Positions 18,886-27,007 of a stretch of 36,969 bases of DNA are shown one piece after another. Under the pieces are notes generated by a model. It made no database searches. It had not been told where the DNA came from and saw nothing but the letters and a program-made list of their open reading frames with translations. This DNA is from JAZDLC01 sp043802345 (GTDB lineage: Bacteria > Planctomycetota > B15-G4 > JADJEK01): positions 1 through 36,969 of the forward strand of contig JAZDLC010000279.1 of assembly GCA_043802345.1 (NCBI GenBank), written 5' to 3'. The position numbers and the translations under genes are program-made. Each line of letters starts with the position of its first letter. Within the stretch, counting starts at the first letter, position 1.

Positions 18886-20934
18886 TCAATCCCCGATCAC
18901 CCCAGCCTGGGAGAAGTCGAATCGCTGGAATCCGATCTGCTCGAGGACCGCGTCGTTGGTGAGGCGGAAGTCGTGCTGCTCGGCATCGGCGAAGCATGGA
19001 TCGGCGATCAGCGAGCTCTCGTCCCGCCCCAGCTTCTGCCACTCCTCGAAACTCAGGCCGCAGAAGTCGATCGGCTCGCCGCCGGTGGCGAAGTAGAGGT
19101 TCCGCGCTTGTTTGATCTTCCCCTCGCGCCAGCTTCCGGCGAAGAGGGGGCCCCGGTCGAAGTAGACGATGTTGTTGGTGAAGGTGAAGGAAAGGTGATC
19201 CTCGACCCGGGTGAACTGAAGCTGATGGTCGCGGCCGAAGGCGAAGATGTTGTTGCGGATGATGTTCTCGCGGCCGTAGTGCTGGTGGTAGCCGCCCGTC
19301 TTGGTGTTGTAGACGAGGTTGTTCTCCATCACGATTCCGGTGCTCCCCTCGTCGTTGTACAGGCCCCAGGCGCCGTACGAGTGCGCGTCGACATCGTGCA
19401 CCACGTTGTTGCTGACCGTGGTCCCCTCGGACGGCCCCAGCGTGTAGACGCCGCCCATGTCGCTGAGGACTCCCTGGCCGATCTGATGGATGTGATTGAA
19501 CTCGATCCTGTTGCGCTTGCTCAGGCTTTCCGCATACCCCCAGCGCCAGCCGACCGAGACCCCCGTGTAGTAGAGGTCAGAGATCTCGTTGTGGGTGACC
19601 GTGTTGTCGCCGCTCTGCCCGATCCAGACGCCGACGGCTGAAAAGAAGATGTGGCCGCCCGAGCGGATGATGTTGTTGTGGACCGTGATGTGGCTGGTCC
19701 GCTGCTCCTCCTTGGGCGCAATCTCCCCCTCGCCGATGCGCACGCCGCCGGCCCCGAGGTCGTGGAGACGGCAGCTCTCGACGCGGCAGTCCCGGCAGCC
19801 GCGCCGGAACCAGATGCCGTACGTCCCGATGTGCGCCACCTCGCAGTCTTTGATCACGATGTTCCGGACTCCATCGGCCTGGAGCACCGCCTCGATCGGG
19901 AAGGCCGCCTGAAGCGGCTCGAAACCCGCCGGTCCCATGACGTACTGGCCGTGCCGGAACGTGAGCCCGCGCAGCTCGATGCACTCGACGAAGCGGCCGC
20001 CGTCCGGATCTCCCCGCCACTCGACGAAGCGGGTGGCGACCGGCGCGACCATCTCCGGCGGTTCCTTTTCCTCGCCCGGCAGCGGGAGGTATGACAGGGT
20101 GCCGTCACGGTCGAGAAACCACTCGCCCGGAGAATCGAGCGCCTGCCTGAAGTTCTCGAGGTGATACCGGACTCCGACCCGCCAGGGGTTCCACGGCTTC
20201 CACGCCTGGCCGCGCGTGATGATCGTGTGGGAGGCCGCGTCGACAGACTCGACATACCGGCGCGTGAAGTCCCACTTGTGGTAGACGACCAGCGTCACGT
20301 CCTTGACGGACGGCATCGAGACGAGCGGAGCTATGTCGTCCGGTTGCGCCTCCAGAAAATGCCTCGCGTCCTCGCCCCTGGCGCCGTCTCCCTGGTCGAG
20401 GATCTCCTCCTTCAGACCCTTGATCAGGTAGTACCCCTCGTTCGGGGAGCGGGCCCGCACGGCGCGCCGCCCGTTCACGAAGAGTTGCTCGAAAGACCAC
20501 TCCCCGGCGGCGACCTCCGGCACGCGCGCCTTCCAGAGACCGTCCTCGCAGAGCTTCAGGCCGCCGATCCGGCTCCCGCCAGTGAAGACCGGATGGGCGC
20601 CCGGCGCGGCCATGTAGATGATGGGGGCTTCGGCCGTGCCGCTATCTTCAGGCTCGAACCTCACCGGATCTCGCAGCGAGTACTCGCCGTCGGCGATGAG
20701 CACGTGCACCGGTTCTCGCAGAGTGCCCTTCTCCTTCATCCGGCGGATCGCGTCGCGGGCCCCGCCCAGGGACGCGAGAGGCGAATCGCTCCCACCCGCC
20801 TGATCATCGCTCCCTTGTGGCGAGACATGGAGAAGCGTCTGCCCGGGAATTTCACGGCCCGCCAGGATCAGCCAGGAAGTGACGAACACAAAGAGAACCC
20901 TTGCCAGCTTGTTCAACGGAGCCTCCTCCAGCAT
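18886..20934 (-). CDS. Secreted right-handed parallel beta-helix protein (possible GH141-like)
   Basis: This 682-residue exported protein opens after the signal peptide with LLHVSPQGSDDQAGGSDSPL, ASLGGARDAIRRM and ADGEYSLRDPVRFEPEDSG. That is the usual N-terminal domain of pectate-lyase-like beta-helix enzymes, and the pattern is close to GH141 (alpha-fucosidase/xylanase) proteins. The centre has many short coils with Asn and His (VHNNIIRSGGHIFFSAVGVW, GDNTVTHNEISDLYYTGVSV, STGIVMENNLVYNT) matching PF13229. It probably cuts or isomerises an extracellular polysaccharide; catalytic residues were not assigned. The ATG at 20934 has GAAGGA directly upstream, but a TTG at 20916 with GGAGG upstream gives a more typical signal peptide (NKLARVLFVFVTSWLILAG). 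It is convergent with the ammonia-lyase. Confidence 0.75.
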   Translation of the reverse strand: MLEEAPLNKLARVLFVFVTSWLILAGREIPGQTLLHVSPQGSDDQAGGSDSPLASLGGARDAIRRMKEKGTLREPVHVLIADGEYSLRDPVRFEPEDSGTAEAPIIYMAAPGAHPVFTGGSRIGGLKLCEDGLWKARVPEVAAGEWSFEQLFVNGRRAVRARSPNEGYYLIKGLKEEILDQGDGARGEDARHFLEAQPDDIAPLVSMPSVKDVTLVVYHKWDFTRRYVESVDAASHTIITRGQAWKPWNPWRVGVRYHLENFRQALDSPGEWFLDRDGTLSYLPLPGEEKEPPEMVAPVATRFVEWRGDPDGGRFVECIELRGLTFRHGQYVMGPAGFEPLQAAFPIEAVLQADGVRNIVIKDCEVAHIGTYGIWFRRGCRDCRVESCRLHDLGAGGVRIGEGEIAPKEEQRTSHITVHNNIIRSGGHIFFSAVGVWIGQSGDNTVTHNEISDLYYTGVSVGWRWGYAESLSKRNRIEFNHIHQIGQGVLSDMGGVYTLGPSEGTTVSNNVVHDVDAHSYGAWGLYNDEGSTGIVMENNLVYNTKTGGYHQHYGRENIIRNNIFAFGRDHQLQFTRVEDHLSFTFTNNIVYFDRGPLFAGSWREGKIKQARNLYFATGGEPIDFCGLSFEEWQKLGRDESSLIADPCFADAEQHDFRLTNDAVLEQIGFQRFDFSQAGVIGD

Positions 20935-21089
20935 CTTCCTTCAGGCCCTGAAGGATACCTCTCCGCCGATGCGAAGAGCTGTTTGCCACTGTCCGAGGTA
21001 GCGGCACGAGCTCACCACAGGCGGTCCGGGCACCAACACCGAATACCACTGGACCAGGGACGCGTCCGTATTCTAGGGGGAGTGACGAT

Positions 21090-22694
21090 TCATCTGGACG
21101 GCATTTCGACGACTGTGTTGGTGCCGGGAAGAACATCCACGACGAAAGCAGGGTCGCCGAACGATGTGACCAGTACCTTGCCCGCGGGTGCCGTGAACTC
21201 GAAGCAGCCGGTCCTGGAATTCCTCGATGCGCCGGTCCATCCGATGATCTCGTCCCAGCCGGGAACCACTCGGTGCCAGCAAACCGTTGACATCTTTCCC
21301 CCCCGAATCCTCACGCGGCCGGGGGGCGGCACCATGAGGAGGGCGTCGGTCACGCCCGTGGCTCCGGTGTCGATGAGAGTCGCGTAGCTCGGATCCGACA
21401 TTCCCAGCTTGTACCGCCCGGGTGGAACCGTGCCGAAATCGAATCGAGACATGTCCTGCCGACCCTCGACTGGTTGCAGCTCGTGCCACTCGAGAAAAAA
21501 GGAATCGGTGGCGTCGAGCGCGGGATCGAGAAGAATGAGGTAGAGCGAAACTCGCTCGTTGCCCCATTCCAGCGGGCGAACGACAAACCCCGAGACCTGG
21601 ACCCTCACGAACGTGGGCGGTGGCTCCAGATGCAGCATGACGCAGGTCGTTGCTCCCGGCGACACGCTCGCATCACACCGGCCAAGTGTCCGTGGCCGGT
21701 TAAACCAGCAGCCCAGCTCCGCAGTGATACTGTATTCGCCGACCGCGACCGACTCGAGGTGTACCGAGTCCCGGGCTCCAAGCGGCTCATTCAAGTCGGT
21801 GTACTGCGAGCCATTGCGGTACAGACGGAGCATGGTGCGAGGGCTCCGCTCGTCGCCGACTACCATGATCTCGAGCGAACCGGCCGGAGACAGTTCAAGC
21901 GTTTCCTCTTCGTCGCTCCGAGGAAAGATGTCGATCTGTTTCCACTCATAACCCGGGCTGCGCGCGAAGCAGGTCCAGTGATCCCAATCGCCTCCGGAGT
22001 CCTCGGGACCCAGGGTAATCGGGGAGGTGGTCGACCTCCGGATGCGCTCGCCTATCCTCGGTTCGGCGGGATGATCCATCATGCCCCGGTCGTCCGGGTC
22101 GTCGTCGTGGACTCGAAGGAGTTCGACGTTCCTGAGGTCCAGACCGGTTTTGGCGTCCACGACTCTGAGCACAGTGTCAACCCACCGCGCCCGCAGCTCC
22201 AGGAAGTCTCCGTCAGACACCGGGAAGTTCCACCCTTCATCGAGCGGGGCTGCCCACCGGCCGGCCACTTGGAGGTCTTCGATCCAGGGTGAGGCTCCGC
22301 GCGGAAAGTCGACGGCGAACGCGCCCTCTCGGACCTCAACAACCAGGTCGACCACGTCTTGATCGGAATCGTATTTCAGTCGGAAACGACCGTTCTCCCT
22401 GCCATGCTCGACCTCGCTCCCATCCAGGACCAGGACTGTCCCGACCAGGTGACGCAGATCTGGTTCGGTTGTCACGGGCGGTTCCACTGCGAGTCCCGGT
22501 TCGATGTCCGCCGAGTGGACGGGCAGGCGCTCGACCGGGACGTCGGGGAGACCAGGTCCCGCCAACTCGTCCAACGCGCCCGAGGTCATGACCGCTTCCA
22601 GCGGTACTGTGGGGTATCGCGGCTTTGAACCGAGAAGCAGGAGCAAAGCGACAACAGCGCACAGAGCCGCGGCCGCCACCGAAAAGCGGAGCAT
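21090..22694 (-). CDS. Membrane-anchored protein with carboxypeptidase-regulatory-like repeats
   Basis: This 534-residue protein starts with an uncleaved-looking hydrophobic anchor (RFSVAAAALCAVVALLLLLG) and then an all-beta extracellular part. It contains segments with the pattern of CarboxypepD_reg-like or prealbumin-like beta-sandwiches (LVGTVLVLDGSEVEHGR; LVVEVREGAFAVDFPRG; FDFGTVPPGRYKLGMSD; APAGKVLVTSF). Such proteins are frequent in Planctomycetota, with no known function. The start is well fixed by AAGGAGGT seven bases before the ATG at 22694. It shares strand with the HAMP gene upstream (222-bp gap) and the beta-helix gene downstream (155-bp gap), so it is probably transcribed alone. 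A domain search would be needed to count the repeats. Confidence 0.65.
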   Translation of the reverse strand: MLRFSVAAAALCAVVALLLLLGSKPRYPTVPLEAVMTSGALDELAGPGLPDVPVERLPVHSADIEPGLAVEPPVTTEPDLRHLVGTVLVLDGSEVEHGRENGRFRLKYDSDQDVVDLVVEVREGAFAVDFPRGASPWIEDLQVAGRWAAPLDEGWNFPVSDGDFLELRARWVDTVLRVVDAKTGLDLRNVELLRVHDDDPDDRGMMDHPAEPRIGERIRRSTTSPITLGPEDSGGDWDHWTCFARSPGYEWKQIDIFPRSDEEETLELSPAGSLEIMVVGDERSPRTMLRLYRNGSQYTDLNEPLGARDSVHLESVAVGEYSITAELGCWFNRPRTLGRCDASVSPGATTCVMLHLEPPPTFVRVQVSGFVVRPLEWGNERVSLYLILLDPALDATDSFFLEWHELQPVEGRQDMSRFDFGTVPPGRYKLGMSDPSYATLIDTGATGVTDALLMVPPPGRVRIRGGKMSTVCWHRVVPGWDEIIGWTGASRNSRTGCFEFTAPAGKVLVTSFGDPAFVVDVLPGTNTVVEMPSR

Positions 22695-22916
22695 GAGCGC
22701 GACCTCCTTCCAACGGACTTCCTCTTGTAGTCGCGGTCCAGCCTGCCTGTAACGCGGAGGTACGGTGCCGCCTGCTCAGTCCGGTTCTAACAAGACATTC
22801 TCACCACCGAGACGCCGCGTCCTGCGCGCCCTGATCTCGACCACGATTGCTCCGCCTGTGCATCACCCATTTCCTCGACGGGCTGCCAGGGATAGCACGG
22901 AACCCAGGCGATCGGA

Positions 22917-23429
22917 CTACTTCTCGAGGGTGTGCGAAGTGGTCAGAGCGACCTCTTCGTACGTCTTTTCGATTCTCACGATGCGCTGATCCGAGTCATC
23001 CTGCTCTGGTTGCTCAGGTTCTCGGAGAGGTTCGGTGACACGGTTGAGGAGGTCGCAGAAGTCCTGCAGTTCATCCTTCTTTCGAAGCCTGCACTGCTCC
23101 GGCCTCTTTCCATCGGCGACCTCCCTCAGGAAGTGACGGAACCGATGGAGCGGTCCGACGATGCGAAAAGTCACCGCCGTACCGATGATGAGACACGCGG
23201 GCACCAGCAAGAGTGAGGTGAGCAGCGCACTCTGCGTCAATGCGCCACTCGTCAGCCCCCGGACGACCTCTCCATCGTTCGGGAGATTGCTGGCCAGCTT
23301 GTCGAGCAAGTAACAGGTGATGCAGCTGCTGACGAGAATGCCAGTTGTGGCCGTGGCCAGGAAGGTCAAAGCGAACGTGAGCTGCAGGCGCGGTTCGATC
23401 AGCCTCTTTTTGCGTTTTTCTTTGAACAT
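22917..23429 (-). CDS. Two-helix membrane protein with HAMP-like domain
   Basis: I choose the ATG at 23429, which has AAGGTGAGG upstream at good spacing, over the GTG at 23450 that leaves the frame eight residues longer. The 170-residue product has a basic start (MFKEKRKKRLIEPRLQL), a first membrane helix (about 18-42), a short periplasmic loop, a second helix (about 68-90), and a HAMP linker (FRIVGPLHRFRHFLREVADG, then RLRKKDELQDFCDLLNRV). No kinase, methyl-accepting or cyclase domain follows; the tail is acidic and Gln/Pro-rich. Stand-alone HAMP proteins like this occur in Planctomycetota and deltaproteobacterial lineages; partners are unknown. A strong inverted repeat lies upstream, between it and the heparinase-like gene. 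Confidence 0.7.
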   Translation of the reverse strand: MFKEKRKKRLIEPRLQLTFALTFLATATTGILVSSCITCYLLDKLASNLPNDGEVVRGLTSGALTQSALLTSLLLVPACLIIGTAVTFRIVGPLHRFRHFLREVADGKRPEQCRLRKKDELQDFCDLLNRVTEPLREPEQPEQDDSDQRIVRIEKTYEEVALTTSHTLEK

Positions 23430-23520
23430 CGGTTTCCTCACCTTGGGCACCCCATGATCCAGCTCGTCTCAACGTCTTTTCGGCGCTTGGCGCGCTCAGC
23501 TTGAGGTGGGTTGGGGGTCG

Positions 23521-23565
23521 GAACCGGGTCTACTTCAACGGATCCTGTTGGAATAGACCCGGTTC
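23521..23565. repeat. 19-bp inverted repeat with BamHI-like loop (terminator or REP-like element)
   Basis: The arms GAACCGGGTCTACTTCAAC (23521-23539) and GTTGGAATAGACCCGGTTC (23547-23565) pair in 17 of 19 positions around the loop GGATCCT. It lies 8 bp downstream of the heparinase-like stop on the minus strand and about 90 bp before the HAMP gene start. It could end heparinase transcription. There is no T-run. It is unrelated in sequence to copies A and B. Confidence 0.6.
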
Positions 23566-23573
23566 AGTCTCCT

Positions 23574-24501
23574 TCACTCAGGCAGCAGGGGACACATCTC
23601 ATCCGACGCGAAGAGCTCCTTGTCCCCGTCTGAGGTGCTGGATCTCACCGTGACACGGGGCGTGCCGAGTGCAGACTGGGTGGGTTCCGAGGCGAGCAGG
23701 ATCGACACCGATCTCTTCGGGAGGTTGGCAGTGAGCGTGTAGCCGACGCCCGGAGCCGGTGTGATCGAGACGGGACCGGGTTCCGACGTCCCTCTTTCGT
23801 AGGGACGGATGACGGTGACGAAGCTGGCCCAGATCTTCGGCTCCTGCGTGGCCGCAAACAGGTGCCATTGCACCAGCTTGATTCGCGGCCTGGGCGGGGG
23901 GTCGAACCGGTTCGTCTGCCGGATTTCCAGATTCTCGGGCGCGAGGAACGAGACCTTGGCCGCGCCGATCTTGCCGGTAACCGTGATCTCCGTCTGATCC
24001 TTGACCATCATCTCGTTCTCTGCGTGCAGCCACCACTCGAACGTCGTCGGTTCGGTGGCCAGCAGGGTATCGAAGATGACGATCAGATCCGGCTTGAGGA
24101 ACAGCACGCGGCGCGCGAAGGAGTTGAGGAGGCCGCCGTACGCCGCGGCCGCCTCTCCCGACACGTAGTCCAGAACCTCGCTTGTGTGGAACTCGGTGAT
24201 CCTGCCGACAGCCGCGGCGGTGCGCTTCCCCTGTCCCCTGCCGCCCAGCGTGATCGAGTTGACCGAGCGCGTGTGCCACATCCAGTCCTTGTGATGAGCG
24301 CTGCCGTAGAGATCGCGGTACCCCGAGCGGATCAGGAGGCGCTCGCCGAACGCATTCAGAAGGAACGAGTTCTGCGCCTCGTAGCCGTGGCTCTGCGTGC
24401 CGAACGGGCTCGACTTGAACAGCACCTGGACGTTCTTGCGCGCGTCCTCAAGGGTCAGGTTGAGGGCCACCTGCCCCGTGCCGGCGAAGAGCTTCGAGGT
24501 C
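23574..24501 (-). pseudogene. Heparinase II/III-like lyase, C-terminal half (shifted frame)
   Basis: This part carries the heparinase II/III signature region: DARKNVQVLFKSSPFGTQSH, GYEAQNSFLLNAFGERLLIR, GSAHHKDWMWHTRSVNSITL and RVLFLKPDLIVIFDTL. It then has a beta-sandwich domain ending EMCPLLPE. It would form the catalytic and C-terminal domains of a periplasmic polysaccharide lyase. It has no sensible start of its own: the frame is open to 24599, but the upstream translation is a shadow of the other half. It joins the N-terminal half at the 8-bp duplication (24494-24509). Removing one repeat copy restores a single 723-residue frame from 25753 to 23574, so I treat both halves as one broken gene. 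Confidence 0.8.
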
Positions 24502-25753
24502 TCGAGGTCATCCGGTAGAGCGCGTAGTCGCCGACCCTTGAGAAGTACGGCATCTGGTAGGCGTCGAGCCCGAGCGCAGCCCGCATGACATCGGCCCACC
24601 AGGTGAAGCGGCCGACGTAGCTCAGCCAGTACGAGGTGCCCTCGTGCCAGCCGCCGTCGTCGTCGCTCCAGACCGGGTAGACGCAGCGGAAGACGTTGGC
24701 CGCGAACCAGACCCAGTCACCCGCTTCAGGAATCTCGTCCTTGAAGGCGATGCCGACCTCGCCGAGAAAATGCCAGGCCCGGTTCGAGTGGCTGGAGTAC
24801 GGCCGCCAAAGGTGACCTGGACAGAGGTGCCGGTAGATCTCCCGGCCCCGCTCCAGCATGACCTTGCGGCAGAGCTCCTTCTCCTCGTCGGACAGGACCG
24901 GGTGGAGAAAGGTGTAGGCCCGCGAGAAGTGGTACGCGTACGGCATGCCGGCCTCGTCATTGTACCGGTAGCCGGTCGCCCCCTGCGGATCCCAGCGCGC
25001 CGCGTCCAGGAGTAGCCGCTTCGCCAGCTCCTGATACGCGGGCTTCTCCGCGATGAGACCGGTAAAAGCCAGGGTGGCCGCCGACTCCAACGTCTTGATC
25101 GTGTAGACCCGGTTGCCCCACCACACTTCGCGCCACTCTTCGCTCTTCGTGGCCATCCCCTGCGGGTACTTCGGTGGCTCCTCGCTGGGCGGGGGGCTTG
25201 CCAGCAACTGGTTGCACGAGGCGATCAGCTCGTTGAACGCTTCCTTCCTCTTGCCGCGCGCCGCCTCCCTCAGCTCGGCGACCTGTTCGGGCCGCAGGAA
25301 GAGGCGCGGATGCTCCGTGGGAATTCTCGCCAGCAGTTCCTCTCTTCCGGCCAGGGGGAATGGTTCGGCCTCTTCCGCGATGGTGAAGGCGCGCTCGCGG
25401 CTCCAGGCTGACCTGTCTCCGTCCCTGTCCAGGTAGCGGAACCGCCACGAATAGGTCCCCGGCACCAATGTGTCGGGCGGGCAGAACACGCTGAATCCGA
25501 TCCCCTCGTAGCTGCGCCTGGCGTCGCCGCCAGTAATCTCGAGCTCGTAGTTCGCAGCCTGCTCCTGCGGCCGCCACGAGAACCCGGGGGGCGTGACCGC
25601 CTCGATCCGGCCCTCCGCGGGGCGAAAGCCCCACTCTCCCGGCCGGGCCGGGCTCTCGTCGAGAGGCAGCTCGGAGGCCTGCGCGAAAAGGCAGCAGGTC
25701 AGGAAGAAGGCACAGCTCGCGGCGAATCGCGACAGCGCTGGACTGAGCCTCAT
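24455..25753 (-). pseudogene. DUF4962/heparinase II/III-like lyase, N-terminal half
   Basis: The start at 25753 has GGAAGGAGG nine bases upstream and a signal peptide (LSPALSRFAASCAFFLTCCL). An Ig-like segment follows (VTPPGFSWRPQEQAANYELE, PGTYSWRFRYLDRDGD), then the helical DUF4962-type toroid: HPRLFLRPEQVAELREAARG, YNDEAGMPYAYHFSRAYTFL, SHSNRAWHFLGEVGIAF and DDDGGWHEGTSYWLSYVG. Its last true residues are DYALYRMTS; the next 15 residues, to the stop at 24455, are out of frame. Frame and sense return in the C-terminal half. The protein would be an exported polysaccharide lyase (substrate unknown). If the sequence is right, the product now lacks the catalytic half. Divergent from the squalene-oxidase-repeat gene at 25896. 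Confidence 0.8.
24494..24509 (-). repeat. 8-bp tandem duplication that breaks the heparinase-like gene
   Basis: TCGAGGTC occurs twice head to tail (24494-24501 and 24502-24509). On the coding strand this is GACCTCGA twice. Deleting one copy turns MTSRPRS into MTSKLFAGTGQ and joins the two halves without other change. An 8-bp target duplication left by an excised insertion sequence would look like this, but replication slippage or an assembly error would too. Confidence 0.75.
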
Positions 25754-25895
25754 CGGGCGAGTCCTCCTTCCAGGTAGCAACGAGGATGGGTCCACGACTC
25801 TACCGCACGTTGAGACGATCGGTAGGCCGCTGGAAGCAGAACGAGTATGCTGAGAGCCTCCAGCAGTTCCAGGCCACCCAGAAGGGGGTGCAATC

Positions 25896-26993
25896 ATGGG
25901 ACGAACGAGCCTTGCAGTCGCCCTGCTGTGCGGATTGATCTGCGGGAACGTGTTCGCCGCGCAGGCGGGCGAGGAAGAGGAGCCGGAAGACCAGGCGCTC
26001 CGGCGAGGGATCGCCTGGCTGGTCGAACACCAGAACGAGGACGGCTCGTGGACGGCGCCGGTCGGCTTCAAGCTGAACCAGGCGTATCAGGCAGAAGAGA
26101 AGAGCGGACCTCATGTGGCGGTGACGGCATTCGCCGCGCTCGCGCTGCTTTCCCGGAGCGGTCAACTGGATGATCAAGGCCAGGCAGCGCTGAAGCGCGC
26201 CGGGGAGTTCCTGATTGGCTGCGCGGATCCCCTTTCGGGGTACATCTCGCGGGGCGGCACGCGCATGTACGGACACGCGCTCGCCACGCTTTTTTTCGCC
26301 GAAGCGAAGGGCCGGCTCGCGCTGGCGAAGAGCGGGGAGGCGCTGGAGCGGGCGGTCCAGTTCCTCGTCAAGACCCAGAACGAACAGGGGGGCTGGCGGT
26401 ACGAGCCTTTCTCGCCCGATACGGACCTTTCGGTCACCGCCTGCGTGCTCCAGGCGCTGGGAGCGGCCAGGCAACGCGGCGTCCGGGTCAGCCAGGAGAC
26501 CTTCGACCAGGCATCCGATCTGCTCGAGAAGCTCTACGTCACGAAGGAGGAGCCGGCCTACTTCATGCTCGACGACGAGTACTACTTCCTTCAGAGCGGC
26601 TCCTTCCGCTACCAGGACCAGGAGAACTCACGCTCCTCGTTCGCCCTCACGGCCGCCGGCCTGGCCGCGGAGCGTGCCTGTGGGAAGGAGTTGAGTGAGA
26701 GGGCGGCCACGCCGATCGTGCTCGACGAGTCGTATCGGCGGCTGGCGAAGCACACCAGCCACTATTTCTACTGGTACTCGCAGTTCCATGGCGTCCAGGC
26801 CCTCTGCCGGGCGGGCGGGGAGCCCTGGCAGCGATTCCAGGAACGCTCCCGCGCCGACATGCTGCGGCTCGTCGGGCCGGACGGAAGCTGGCCGAACGAA
26901 ACGGGCCCCGGAACCGCCTTCGCCACCGCGATCGCGTGCCTGGTGCTGCAGGCTCCAAATGGCGGTCTGACGATTCTCGAGAGCGGTTCCTGA
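25896..26993 (+). CDS. Secreted prenyltransferase/squalene-oxidase-repeat protein
   Basis: This 365-residue protein has a signal peptide (MGRTSLAVALLCGLICGNVF) and the repeating helix-turn motifs of an alpha/alpha toroid. Examples are ALRRGIAWLVEHQNEDGSW, AVQFLVKTQNEQGGWRYEP and MLRLVGPDGSWPNETG. Unlike true terpene cyclases it is exported, short, and lacks a DxDD motif. In Planctomycetota such proteins are commonly found near DUF1501/DUF1549 gene sets and may act as structural or binding toroids. The ATG has AAGGGGGT eight bases upstream. It is divergent from the heparinase-like gene (142-bp gap) and convergent with the PPC gene (14 bp between stops), so it is probably monocistronic. The function is inferred from fold only. 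Confidence 0.85.
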   Translation: MGRTSLAVALLCGLICGNVFAAQAGEEEEPEDQALRRGIAWLVEHQNEDGSWTAPVGFKLNQAYQAEEKSGPHVAVTAFAALALLSRSGQLDDQGQAALKRAGEFLIGCADPLSGYISRGGTRMYGHALATLFFAEAKGRLALAKSGEALERAVQFLVKTQNEQGGWRYEPFSPDTDLSVTACVLQALGAARQRGVRVSQETFDQASDLLEKLYVTKEEPAYFMLDDEYYFLQSGSFRYQDQENSRSSFALTAAGLAAERACGKELSERAATPIVLDESYRRLAKHTSHYFYWYSQFHGVQALCRAGGEPWQRFQERSRADMLRLVGPDGSWPNETGPGTAFATAIACLVLQAPNGGLTILESGS

Positions 26994-27007
26994 GCAGGTG
27001 TGTCCCC

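Noticed and set aside
24494..24509. Programmed -1 frameshift in the heparinase-like gene
   Set aside because: There is no X-XXY-YYZ slippery heptamer or downstream structure at the join; a simple 8-bp duplication explains the shift.
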